DNA of 64,000 bases from [Clostridium] innocuum (GTDB lineage Bacteria > Bacillota_I > Bacilli_A > Erysipelotrichales > Erysipelotrichaceae): contig CP048838.1 in NCBI GenBank assembly GCA_012317185.1, positions 3,844,001 through 3,908,000 on the forward strand. The letters are read 5' to 3'. A model generated the notes under the pieces. The model was not told the DNA's origin, made no database searches, and saw only the letters and a list, made by a program, of their open reading frames with translations. Shown piece after piece: positions 25,039 through 32,971 of this stretch (positions within the stretch are counted from its first letter, which is position 1; every line of letters begins with the position of its first letter). A program made the translations under genes and the position numbers.

Positions 25039-25500
25039 TCATTCCATCCTTTTTGCATATAAATCATAATTGACCTGCCACTCCCCGTCTTGCTGTACCA
25101 TAATATCCTGCCAGTGGAAGTGATTTTCTGCAATCTTTGCAAACACCCACTTTCTGTGCTCGTCTTCGAGACTGGAAAGAACGATCCTGTCTTCCTGCTT
25201 TCTCGCCTCAAAGCGCATGATTCTTCCGGTATAGCCATAGGCAATTTCCCATGTACGGGTAGCCGGATTATACATGCGAAGCGTTGTCCCGTATTCAAGG
25301 TGCGGCAATACAATCACATCCTACACTGCCATTCCTTCCAGCACCCGGGAAAAATGCCATTCCCCTTTTCGCACTGCGCCTGTTGCATTGTCCATGTAAT
25401 CGATATACCAGCTGCCAATCAGCATTCCGAAGAAATCATCCTCCTTGGGAATTGCTGCGTTTCTTTCGCTGCTTGCAAGGGCTTCATAGAAATCCTTCAT
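25039..25500 (-). pseudogene. DUF1579-like/lipocalin-fold gene interrupted by one amber codon
   Basis: A strong SD (GAGGAGG) and ATG 25500 start a 153-codon frame that is complete except for TAG at 25323-25321 (codon 60). Before it stands RVLEGMAV and after it DVIVLP; relatives of this beta-barrel family have Gln here, so a single C-to-T change (CAG to TAG) explains the break. The rest is intact: GMLIGSWYIDY near the N-terminus, YGTTLRMYNPATRTWEIAYG in the middle, GEWQVNYDLYAKR at the end. The remaining 92 codons also open from a GTG, but without an SD. Either a recent pseudogene, a sequencing error or readthrough. Confidence 0.7.
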
Positions 25501-25581
25501 ATAATATCCTCCTCTGGTTTCACATTATTCATTTCCATGAACAGGACATCACACTACAAATATTTCAAAGTGTGTTCTCCT

Positions 25582-26421
25582 TCAGACGTTGTTTTCCTTT
25601 ACTTGTGCGTCCAGCAGCGGCTGATACATCATCATTGCGTGGTTTTCTGCAACCAGCTGCTCCTCCAGAAGCGTCCCCTCCTTTGACAGCATCATACGGT
25701 AGAGCTGATTATGACGACTGTAGCCGCCCCACCATTCCCTACGCATTTCATGATTGCGCTCAACAATTTCATAGCGTACCTGCAGAGGATGCAGCATTCT
25801 CCATTCTCCATGCAGATGAGTCTTTCCCACATGAAGCCGCAGCTGAAAGGGCTGATCTGTCGGATTGCTAATCATCAGGTCACCATAGGGATAAAAGCAG
25901 GTGGCCCCGCTGCCGAAGGGCTGTGTGCGATTGGCATCCGGGAACACATCATACCCATGACGGTGGCGCTCCACAACCTGTAGCGGTGTATGTATCGTAA
26001 TCCAGAACAGCAGGTTGGACAGCTGGCACAGCCCGCCGCCAATTCCGTATACAATTGTTCCATCCTTCAGCATTATGCCTTTCTTATAGCCCTTGGATGC
26101 CGACGGTTTCCCTATTGTTTTCCAATAGCTCAGCGTTTCCTGCGGATAGACGATGATACCGTCCAGCTTCTCCACCGCTAGGCGAAGGTTCACAATTTTA
26201 TTCTCCTGATAAACCTCCTCTTCCTTTGTCAGATTTCGCTTCAGCAGACTTTTATGCTGAAAGCAGACATTGGGATAGTCCTCACTTCCATGTCCGCTGG
26301 CAAACTGCCGTTTTGATGTATACCATCCAATATATCTGCACCACGTATAATACCAGCCTCCCAGCATCAGCCGAATATCCGAACGCTTCTTTGTACGCAG
26401 ATCCTCCTGTTTCTTTTTCAT
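25582..26421 (-). CDS. VanW family protein
   Basis: A 279-residue VanW-like protein. The conserved core is present: FSYWK-type ETLSYWKTIGKPSASKGY, then GGGLCQLSNLLFW and ERHRHGYDVFP. VanW occurs beside some vancomycin-resistance clusters but is common elsewhere; its biochemical role is not established, although the VanW/YoaR domain is linked to the cell envelope. No signal peptide or membrane helix is visible, and no van genes are near. SD AAAAGGAG lies 8 nt before ATG 26421. First of a same-strand series leading to the DUF1579-like, DUF1905 and YCII genes. Confidence 0.85.
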   Translation of the reverse strand: MKKKQEDLRTKKRSDIRLMLGGWYYTWCRYIGWYTSKRQFASGHGSEDYPNVCFQHKSLLKRNLTKEEEVYQENKIVNLRLAVEKLDGIIVYPQETLSYWKTIGKPSASKGYKKGIMLKDGTIVYGIGGGLCQLSNLLFWITIHTPLQVVERHRHGYDVFPDANRTQPFGSGATCFYPYGDLMISNPTDQPFQLRLHVGKTHLHGEWRMLHPLQVRYEIVERNHEMRREWWGGYSRHNQLYRMMLSKEGTLLEEQLVAENHAMMMYQPLLDAQVKENNV

Positions 26422-26496
26422 AGCACCACTCCTTTTCCTTCTATACGATTAGCCTTTTTACTTTATTTCAGTCTGCACAATCATCGTAAGCAGTTT

Positions 26497-26838
26497 TCAG
26501 AAAATAGCCTGCAGAAGTGCATGAAAAATACCAATCACGGCAATACCGCACAAAACCCCGCTCACAAATCTTCGCACATTCGTCGATGGAAGAACATCTG
26601 CCGCCTGAAGTCCCCAGTCAATCAGCATACTCAGCATAAACAGACCGTAAACAGCAAGCGGCAGCGTTACAGAAAACATCCATAGCAGAATGCCAAAGCC
26701 ATACCCGAGATACAGTCCGCTGCATCTTGCACATACGGGACACTGATAGCCGTGAATAAAGAAGCTGCGCTCTGCTTTCTGATGGCAGGAACGGGAAAAC
26801 AGATGCATCAGGGAGAGCCAGATGTCATCCGGATTCAT
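26497..26838 (-). CDS. DUF2085 membrane protein
   Basis: A 113-residue membrane protein with the DUF2085 signature: CHQKAERSFFIHG followed by CPVCARCSGLYLGY, a Cys/His cluster just before the first helix. Three further hydrophobic helices follow (about 47-110). Function is unknown; the cysteines suggest metal or redox binding at the membrane face. It overlaps the upstream zinc-ribbon gene by 4 nt (ATGA), so the two are translated together. Confidence 0.82.
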   Translation of the reverse strand: MNPDDIWLSLMHLFSRSCHQKAERSFFIHGYQCPVCARCSGLYLGYGFGILLWMFSVTLPLAVYGLFMLSMLIDWGLQAADVLPSTNVRRFVSGVLCGIAVIGIFHALLQAIF

Positions 26839-27056
26839 CGATTAAATCTGGTACCGCAGTTATTGCAGATACAGATGGTTCTTCTGCGCTCGCCATCGGC
26901 ACAGCACAGTCCGCACAGCATCCCGATCGGACCAAAACAGATAGCCCCAAGAATGCCGCTTGGCAGATTGTAGCTTTCATTGTTTCGCTCCTCGATGATG
27001 CGTAGATTCCTGCTGCCGCACGATGGACAGCAAACATGATCATAATTCCGATACAT
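26835..27056 (-). CDS. Small zinc-ribbon protein with one hydrophobic hairpin
   Basis: A 73-residue protein. An N-terminal CCPSCGS and a C-terminal CICNNCG form a split zinc ribbon around a hydrophobic, Gly-rich segment (about 32-50, LGAICFGPIGMLCGLCC) that could be buried in the membrane. Such proteins often serve as adaptors, but the function is not known. SD AAGGCAGG is 5 nt before ATG 27056. It forms a two-gene operon with DUF2085, overlapping it by 4 nt; both products carry Cys pairs and may act together. Confidence 0.65.
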   Translation of the reverse strand: MYRNYDHVCCPSCGSRNLRIIEERNNESYNLPSGILGAICFGPIGMLCGLCCADGERRRTICICNNCGTRFNR

Positions 27057-27241
27057 ATAGATACCTGCCTTTCTGGTTTTATTATACTATAGGAAAGCAA
27101 GCTGTGCGCATCAATGTGTTTTCCATCATGAATTTCATTTTTATTGAAAATAGAAACAAACTGTTTCTACATATATATGGTTCACACGCAATGCTTACTT
27201 CCATACAAGACTGGTCCGCTCTTTCTTCATAAGGTATAGAA

Positions 27242-27301
27242 AAAAAGGAAGCCGAATTTCTATTTTGCAGAAAGGAATCCCTCTGCCGAATCCGGCTTCC
27301 T
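27242..27301 (-). terminator. Terminator of the jetABC operon
   Basis: AGGAAGCCG (27246-27254) pairs perfectly with CGGCTTCCT (27293-27301), with an inner CAGA/TCTG stem. On the minus strand TTTTTTTC follows. It closes the operon, leaving no room for a fourth gene after jetC. Confidence 0.9.
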
Positions 27302-27338
27302 AAACATCTATTTACAGATGGCTTTTGTGCTGTTTTTT

Positions 27339-30300
27339 TTATACTTCTTCCTGTTTCATTTCCGAGTCGGGAATGGCTATGTTTTCTTTCTGACTCCATC
27401 TCTGAACGGTGGAAACCCGCTGGCCGTTTTTCTCATCCGTTGTCGCAATCAGCGTCGCATCCGCAACCTTGCTCAGATTGGATATCTTATCCGTCGGTGT
27501 TACGATAATTGCCTGAAAGCCGAGTGATTTCAACAGGTAAATGCATTCCTCGATTCGCTCATTATCCATTTTATCGAAGGCCTCATCAAAGATTGCCAGC
27601 TGCAGACCGTCGTTTCCTGCATCATATACGCTGAACAGCGATACCAGTACAGCGACATAAAACGGTGTCTGTGTTTCTCCACCGGAGCTGGAGCCGATCG
27701 TGGCACGCAGCGAGTTTCCGTTTTCCAGAATATCAAATTTCAGATAGGTGGTGAAGCGGGAAAGCAGCTGAACCTCTTTTTGCAGCTCCTGATACTTTTT
27801 GGGGTCCTGCATGGAGGATAAGGAAGAAATTTTATTAAACAGCTCATGAATCAGCTCCTCATTTTCCTCATACACCTTCGTGTTCAACAGATTGTGACCG
27901 TTTAATTCCTTGTTGGTGATCAGATTGTAATACTCACGGTAATCCTCATTGCAGGTACACACAAATTCATAGCTGGAGCGACCGAATTTATGCCTGCGGA
28001 TAGAGCGGTTCAACCGGTCAATCTGCATTCGCACATTTTCAATTTTACTATTGAGCGCACTAAAGAAATTATTCTGGAAGCACTCATATGCCTTCTGCTG
28101 TGCGAGGCGGCATTTATCGATATAGTCCTCAACAATATTATCCGAATGCTTTTCATATTCCCGCTCATAATCATCGCATAAAAAATTCGGGTTGAGGGCA
28201 ATGCGGAAGGTATCATTGTAATGAGTTTTTTTCGTTATCAGCTCCTGCTTGGAAATTTCAACACGGCTGTTCAGCTCCCGCAGTGCTTCCTCCAGCTGTT
28301 TCTGTTTCCTGCGGATACCGTCTGCCGTGGTGATTGCCCCGATTGTGTCCGGTATGCCTTGCTCGGGCTTTTTCGCTTCCTTAACCTGCTGCTGAAGCTC
28401 CTGTATACGTGCATTGCAAAGCTTCATATCCTCTTCCAGCTGACGGCGCCGGCTTTCCTGTTCCACCTGCAGCATATACAGTTCGTTTTTCTTTTTCTTT
28501 GCCTCATCCAGTTTTTGATCCAGCAGCAGAAGTTCCTGCAGGGATTCCGGTGTCTGAGCGGCACGCAGCTCTTTGATCTTTTGTTCCAGCTGCTCCACCT
28601 CTTTGGCCTTGCACAGTCCATCCTCCAGCTGACGGATAAAGTCATCACTGATAACGGTTTGCAGCTGTACCGCCTGCAATGTCCTTGTGACTGTTTCCAG
28701 CTTGCGGCAGGTGGAGGTGAGCTTTTGCTGGCGGATAATCAGCTCCTGCAGCTGCTTTTCTATGGAATCGGCACCGATAAAGGGTACCTTATACAATTCC
28801 GGATTCATATGCGACACTGCATAGCCGCTGTACAGCATACAGTCGCTGGTGATGCTTACCGGATAGCTTCGCAGTGTCTCCTCCGCTTCACAGCACACGA
28901 CTCTGCCCAGCAGATATTCCACATAGGGGCGCACATCCTCGCGTTCCACCTGCACGCAGTCATACAGTGTTTTTGCATCGGGACGTTTCCCCGGCTTTGC
29001 CTTTGCGATATCCACAATGGAATAGGTATGAATCTTTTTTTCTTCCTTAATGGAGCGGTAAATGCGATAGGCATCCATGAAATATTCTGCCTCAACCACC
29101 AGATTCAGCTTCTGGTTATGGATGTAGCCTTCGATCGCATTTGTCCACGCCTCCTCCTGAATACTGAACAGGTCTGCGAGTATGCATACCTCTACCGGTT
29201 TTCCCACCTGCTGATAAAGCCGTTCCTCCAGCTCCTGCTTTAAAACGAGCAGCTTTTTCGGATATGTCTTTTTCCCGGCTTCCAGCGCACGGCGATTTGC
29301 CGCAAGCACCTCCTGTTCCTCCCTGCATGTCTGCAGGCTGTTTTGCATGGTTTGGCGCACAGTGGACAGGGTATTCTCGATGTCTCTCATCTGTCGCTGA
29401 ATATCCATATAGGCATCCAGATCAAACGCAGCCAGCCGCTGTGCCGCATGCACGGACCTTTGTATAGACAGCTTGATTGCGGACAAATCGAAGTCCTCCA
29501 GCTGCAAGCCGTCATAATCCTCGATTTCCTCCAGCTGCTCTATCTGTTCCTTCAGAAATTCTCCCTTCGTAACCAGCTGCTGCTGAACGGCGGTCGTATC
29601 TCTTTGCAGGGTGTTTCTCTGCTCCAGATGCGCCTGTATCTTTCGTTCCAGAATATCTGCCGCATTATCCCTGCGTGCATCCCGTAAGGCTTCCATGTTC
29701 TGTTCCAGCAGTGCCCGCTGCTCCTCGGTTTCCCTTGATTCCTTTGTCAGCTTCTGATAGTTCCTTGTATATACCTCATATTGTGCGGCTGCCTCATCAT
29801 GTTCCACCAGCATACCGTGATATACAGCTGCCTTTTGCTCCACACGCAAGTTCGCAACACGCTCCAGTTCCCCGCATATATCCGTATACTGTTCATGGAT
29901 CAGGGAAAGCTGGGCCTTTTTCTGCTGTACCGTTTCCAGCTGTTCCTTCATCTGCCGGTAATCCTGAATTTCCTCCTGCATCTCTTCGAGATTAAGGTCT
30001 TCTTCCTCCTGACAGATATTTTTTACGATGAATTCAGAAATATTCATCATCGGTGTGTAAGCAACTGCCATTTTAAAGACATCGAAAAACCGCTGGTCCT
30101 TGATCAGCATGCGCTGACGGAAATAGTTTTTGTAATCCATATGTGTGGTAAAGGAACGGCAGCTGCGATCCTGAAAGCTGGCCAGCAGCTTCTTCATACG
30201 ACGGATATTGAATACCGTTCCCTCATCCGTAAAGCAATGCTCGGGAATCGGCTGATTCATCATATAGTAGCAATGCTCCATGTCCCCCCGCGTAGGCCCG

Positions 30301-30635
30301 TTTACGTCAAATACGATACCAAAGCAGTAAATCCTATGCTGTTCATCCTCAAATTCCATACACAGATGTGAGCTGAACATCCCTTTATCACGCTTAAAGG
30401 TACCATCCTTGTATTTGCCCTTCAGATATCCCATCAGATCACGGGTTGTTTTATCATTTGCGGATTTATTGAAAATGGAATTGTCGGTTCGACCGAGAAT
30501 GACCAGCTGCATGGCATCAATCAGCGCTGACTTCCCCTCACCGGTTTTACCGCTCAGAAAGACGATATCCTCAAAGCTCAGGATCGTCTTCTCGTAATAC
30601 AGCCAGTTGACCAGCAGCATTTTCTTCAGCTTCAT
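27339..30635 (-). CDS. jetC: JetC/MksB-type SMC-like ATPase
   Basis: A 1098-residue SMC-like ATPase of the Wadjet JetC/MksB/MukB group. The N-terminal head has Walker A GKTGEGKSALIDAMQ; long coiled coils follow (about 210-490 and 650-880) on both sides of a hinge-like globular part (about 490-640); the C-terminal head has signature SSSGGETQTPF and Walker B LAIFDEAFDKMD. All ATPase motifs are intact. In Wadjet, JetABC extrudes loops of plasmid DNA, which JetD then cuts; MksBEF homologues organise chromosomes. Start: ATG 30635 follows AAGGAG at 10 nt; a start at 30656 has no SD. The first 65 nt overlap the end of jetB. No jetD follows. Confidence 0.88.
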   Translation of the reverse strand: MKLKKMLLVNWLYYEKTILSFEDIVFLSGKTGEGKSALIDAMQLVILGRTDNSIFNKSANDKTTRDLMGYLKGKYKDGTFKRDKGMFSSHLCMEFEDEQHRIYCFGIVFDVNGPTRGDMEHCYYMMNQPIPEHCFTDEGTVFNIRRMKKLLASFQDRSCRSFTTHMDYKNYFRQRMLIKDQRFFDVFKMAVAYTPMMNISEFIVKNICQEEEDLNLEEMQEEIQDYRQMKEQLETVQQKKAQLSLIHEQYTDICGELERVANLRVEQKAAVYHGMLVEHDEAAAQYEVYTRNYQKLTKESRETEEQRALLEQNMEALRDARRDNAADILERKIQAHLEQRNTLQRDTTAVQQQLVTKGEFLKEQIEQLEEIEDYDGLQLEDFDLSAIKLSIQRSVHAAQRLAAFDLDAYMDIQRQMRDIENTLSTVRQTMQNSLQTCREEQEVLAANRRALEAGKKTYPKKLLVLKQELEERLYQQVGKPVEVCILADLFSIQEEAWTNAIEGYIHNQKLNLVVEAEYFMDAYRIYRSIKEEKKIHTYSIVDIAKAKPGKRPDAKTLYDCVQVEREDVRPYVEYLLGRVVCCEAEETLRSYPVSITSDCMLYSGYAVSHMNPELYKVPFIGADSIEKQLQELIIRQQKLTSTCRKLETVTRTLQAVQLQTVISDDFIRQLEDGLCKAKEVEQLEQKIKELRAAQTPESLQELLLLDQKLDEAKKKKNELYMLQVEQESRRRQLEEDMKLCNARIQELQQQVKEAKKPEQGIPDTIGAITTADGIRRKQKQLEEALRELNSRVEISKQELITKKTHYNDTFRIALNPNFLCDDYEREYEKHSDNIVEDYIDKCRLAQQKAYECFQNNFFSALNSKIENVRMQIDRLNRSIRRHKFGRSSYEFVCTCNEDYREYYNLITNKELNGHNLLNTKVYEENEELIHELFNKISSLSSMQDPKKYQELQKEVQLLSRFTTYLKFDILENGNSLRATIGSSSGGETQTPFYVAVLVSLFSVYDAGNDGLQLAIFDEAFDKMDNERIEECIYLLKSLGFQAIIVTPTDKISNLSKVADATLIATTDEKNGQRVSTVQRWSQKENIAIPDSEMKQEEV

Positions 30636-31239
30636 CGTCTTCCTCTCCTTCCTCATTACGCAGCTTCCTCAGAATTTCCTCCACCCGCTTCGGTGTGAGA
30701 ACACAGGTGATATAAGGCAGTACCCAGATCAGCTCCTCATCCCCCTGTGTGTATTTCTGAAGAATATTCAGTCTTTGCAGGGACTGTAATGCCGCATGGA
30801 TGTATTGCATCGAAGGCCTTACGCTTACCATCGCATGCACATCAACCAGCAGCTGCAGCAGCTCATTGACAGAAATACGTATGGTGAGAGATGCATCCAG
30901 CTCCAGCATTTTCTCCTCATAATAATTACGCAGAATCAGCAGAAGCTGCGTTTCCAGCTTTGTCAGACGATAGCGGCAGCTGCAGTCCTCCCGCTCATTG
31001 ACCAGATAAATCATCCCCATATAAGATGAACGCTCCCTGCACAGCAGCCATCCCGCATAGCGGAGATATTCCTCGAAGCAGTCCCAGTGATCATGGATAA
31101 ACACATAGTCTGCATTTCGTTCCTTTTTCTCAAACTGCCTGATTTTCGCATACTGGTAAATGCAGTTTTCTGCCAGTAATATATTGACGATCCGTCCGAA
31201 TTCCTCGCGGTCCTTCAGATCCAGTTGTTCTACCTTCAT
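30571..31239 (-). CDS. jetB: JetB/MksE-type subunit (DUF4194)
   Basis: A 222-residue DUF4194 protein, the KITE-type (tandem winged-helix) subunit JetB/MksE that binds the kleisin JetA. It contains the LLAENCIYQY helix, FEEYLRYAGW, the ECRYRLTKLE-like strand (CSCRYRLTKLETQLLLILR) and RPSMQYIHAALQSLQRLNIL near the end. Its last 30 residues are very acidic (EEGEEDDEAEEN) and are encoded by DNA that also begins jetC. It starts 4 nt inside jetA (ATGA). Middle gene of the three-gene operon. Confidence 0.85.
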   Translation of the reverse strand: MKVEQLDLKDREEFGRIVNILLAENCIYQYAKIRQFEKKERNADYVFIHDHWDCFEEYLRYAGWLLCRERSSYMGMIYLVNEREDCSCRYRLTKLETQLLLILRNYYEEKMLELDASLTIRISVNELLQLLVDVHAMVSVRPSMQYIHAALQSLQRLNILQKYTQGDEELIWVLPYITCVLTPKRVEEILRKLRNEEGEEDDEAEENAAGQLAVLREDDPEL

Positions 31240-32660
31240 TTTGTTACCTTCCTTTTAATCAACAGATTGGGGTAATGGAAATCCCCTTCTGTAATCCCTT
31301 CCGTCTGATTCGGAATCAGGGTTGCCTGCACATCCATTTTGCGGTCTCTTCCATATACATACACCAGAATGGAGCGGATATAGTCATCCATATCCTTTAC
31401 CCCGATATCCTTCAGCTTTCCTACCGCTTCCCCATGCAGCTTCTCTGCATAGTAAGCCGATATGCTTTCACGGGTAAAGCGGGCATAGCGGTCAAAGCCA
31501 ATGCGCTTTTCAAGCTCCTCCTGATTCTGGGTGCTCTCTTCAAAGGTGAAGGTCATCACTTCCCGCTCATCCCTACGCCTGCGTCGTTCAAAGGTGTACA
31601 CCTCATCACGCTCCATGTAGCGGGTCTGCTGGATATTGATGGATTCACTGATCTGCTCACACACTCTCTGCGGCTCTTCCTTCATATGATGGATCAGTTC
31701 CACCAGCTTTCCCTTTAACCCCTGATCACTGTTGCACAGATACATAATTTTCTGCTTTGCCAGTCTGCGGTAACCCGCGTCGCTGTCCACCAGCTGGGCA
31801 GTCAGCGTTTCCACGATATTCAAATCATTGTACATGGCATACAGCATTTCCTCGATATGCTTTTTTGCCGTATCACGGCTGGCAACACGATAGTGACTTA
31901 CCGCACTGTCTACAATTTTCTCCTTGACTGCTTCCTCCTGCAGAAGGGTTTCCAAAATACCTGCGACCGGGTTTTTAAACCGTTTTAAGCTGTCCTCCAC
32001 AAGAGTTGGAAAAACATAGCCCTCCACAATATCACCATAATAAACATCAAAGAAATCATGATAGATTTTCGTCGATGCCTTTTTCACCTGAATCGCATAA
32101 TAATCCCGTATTCTGGCATTGGTCTGTTCCAGTGTCAGAATCAGCTCCTTGAAATCGGCATAGGCATTGCGGATATGCTGATAGCTGTCTTCTATTTTCA
32201 CGGGATCATCCATATCCTTTAGGGAGGCATGGATGCGAATCAGATAGCCGATCTGTTCCCGCTCCTTGATAATATCATTCACAAAGGAGATGAACACCCG
32301 GCTGTGATAGGGCAGAGACACCATTTTTTTCATCGTATCCATATGCAGATCGACATTGATCCAGGTATGCTTCTCAAACAGCCGTAACAGAAACTGGATA
32401 TCCTGGTCATAAACATCCTTCTCACTGCGCAGCTCATTCTCGATATCGCTGTATTCCGCTTCCTCCTGAAAGTCGATTTCATATTTTTTATCCTGCACAT
32501 AATCTTCCAGTAAATCCTGAAGCAGGGCACGCTCCATGCTCATGGTCTGATTGCGATAAATGCAGTCATGAATCTGCAGAAGCAGATCCACATAAATATC
32601 CCGGTTCTTCGATACCAGTATGGTAAAGAAGGATGGATCCATTTTCTCAAATAAGGACAT
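31236..32660 (-). CDS. jetA: JetA/MksF-type kleisin (DUF5716/JetA family)
   Basis: A 474-residue JetA-family protein, the MukF/MksF-like kleisin that bridges JetC heads and holds JetB. The N-terminus MSLFEKMDPSFFTILVSKNR is characteristic of the Bacillota JetA family. A central acidic, helical linker and a C-terminal winged-helix-like region (about 400-474) follow. Start: ATG 32660 with AAAGGTGG is preferred; an ATG at 32810 would add 50 residues with no family resemblance and overlap a terminator. First gene of the operon; ends with an ATGA overlap into jetB. The clear jetA-jetB-jetC order supports all three assignments. Confidence 0.85.
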   Translation of the reverse strand: MSLFEKMDPSFFTILVSKNRDIYVDLLLQIHDCIYRNQTMSMERALLQDLLEDYVQDKKYEIDFQEEAEYSDIENELRSEKDVYDQDIQFLLRLFEKHTWINVDLHMDTMKKMVSLPYHSRVFISFVNDIIKEREQIGYLIRIHASLKDMDDPVKIEDSYQHIRNAYADFKELILTLEQTNARIRDYYAIQVKKASTKIYHDFFDVYYGDIVEGYVFPTLVEDSLKRFKNPVAGILETLLQEEAVKEKIVDSAVSHYRVASRDTAKKHIEEMLYAMYNDLNIVETLTAQLVDSDAGYRRLAKQKIMYLCNSDQGLKGKLVELIHHMKEEPQRVCEQISESINIQQTRYMERDEVYTFERRRRRDEREVMTFTFEESTQNQEELEKRIGFDRYARFTRESISAYYAEKLHGEAVGKLKDIGVKDMDDYIRSILVYVYGRDRKMDVQATLIPNQTEGITEGDFHYPNLLIKRKVTK

Positions 32661-32742
32661 GCAAGCCCACCTTTCAAACATTCGTTCCTTTATTTTACTA
32701 TAAGCGAGGTAAAATATCCATGACTTTAGTGTATCGCAGAAA

Positions 32743-32783
32743 AGAAAAACAGCAGCTCCCTTCAAAAGGATGGGAACTGCTGT
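32743..32783 (-). terminator. Terminator of the ABC ATPase-permease operon
   Basis: ACAGCAG-CTCCC on the left (from 32749) pairs with GGGA-CTGCTGT (32772-32783). On the minus strand TTTTTC follows. It separates this operon from jetA. Confidence 0.82.
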
Positions 32784-32971
32784 GAAATGCTGCACATAAC
32801 TATTTTTCAAATGTCATCCTATGTGGACCAGGTCTGTCCGGTATCCTGCTTATGCACTGCTCTGGGACGCATGCAGCAGTATCCAAAACATGAGGTTACG
32901 GATATATCAAACACATCTTCCATCGATTGTATATTCGTTTTCCTGCTCTGCCAATGTCTGTTTTTCAGCTT

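Noticed and set aside
28221..29243. Leu- and Gln-rich plus-strand ORF of 340 codons antisense to jetC
   Set aside because: The composition is the complement of the jetC coiled-coil codons; no SD.
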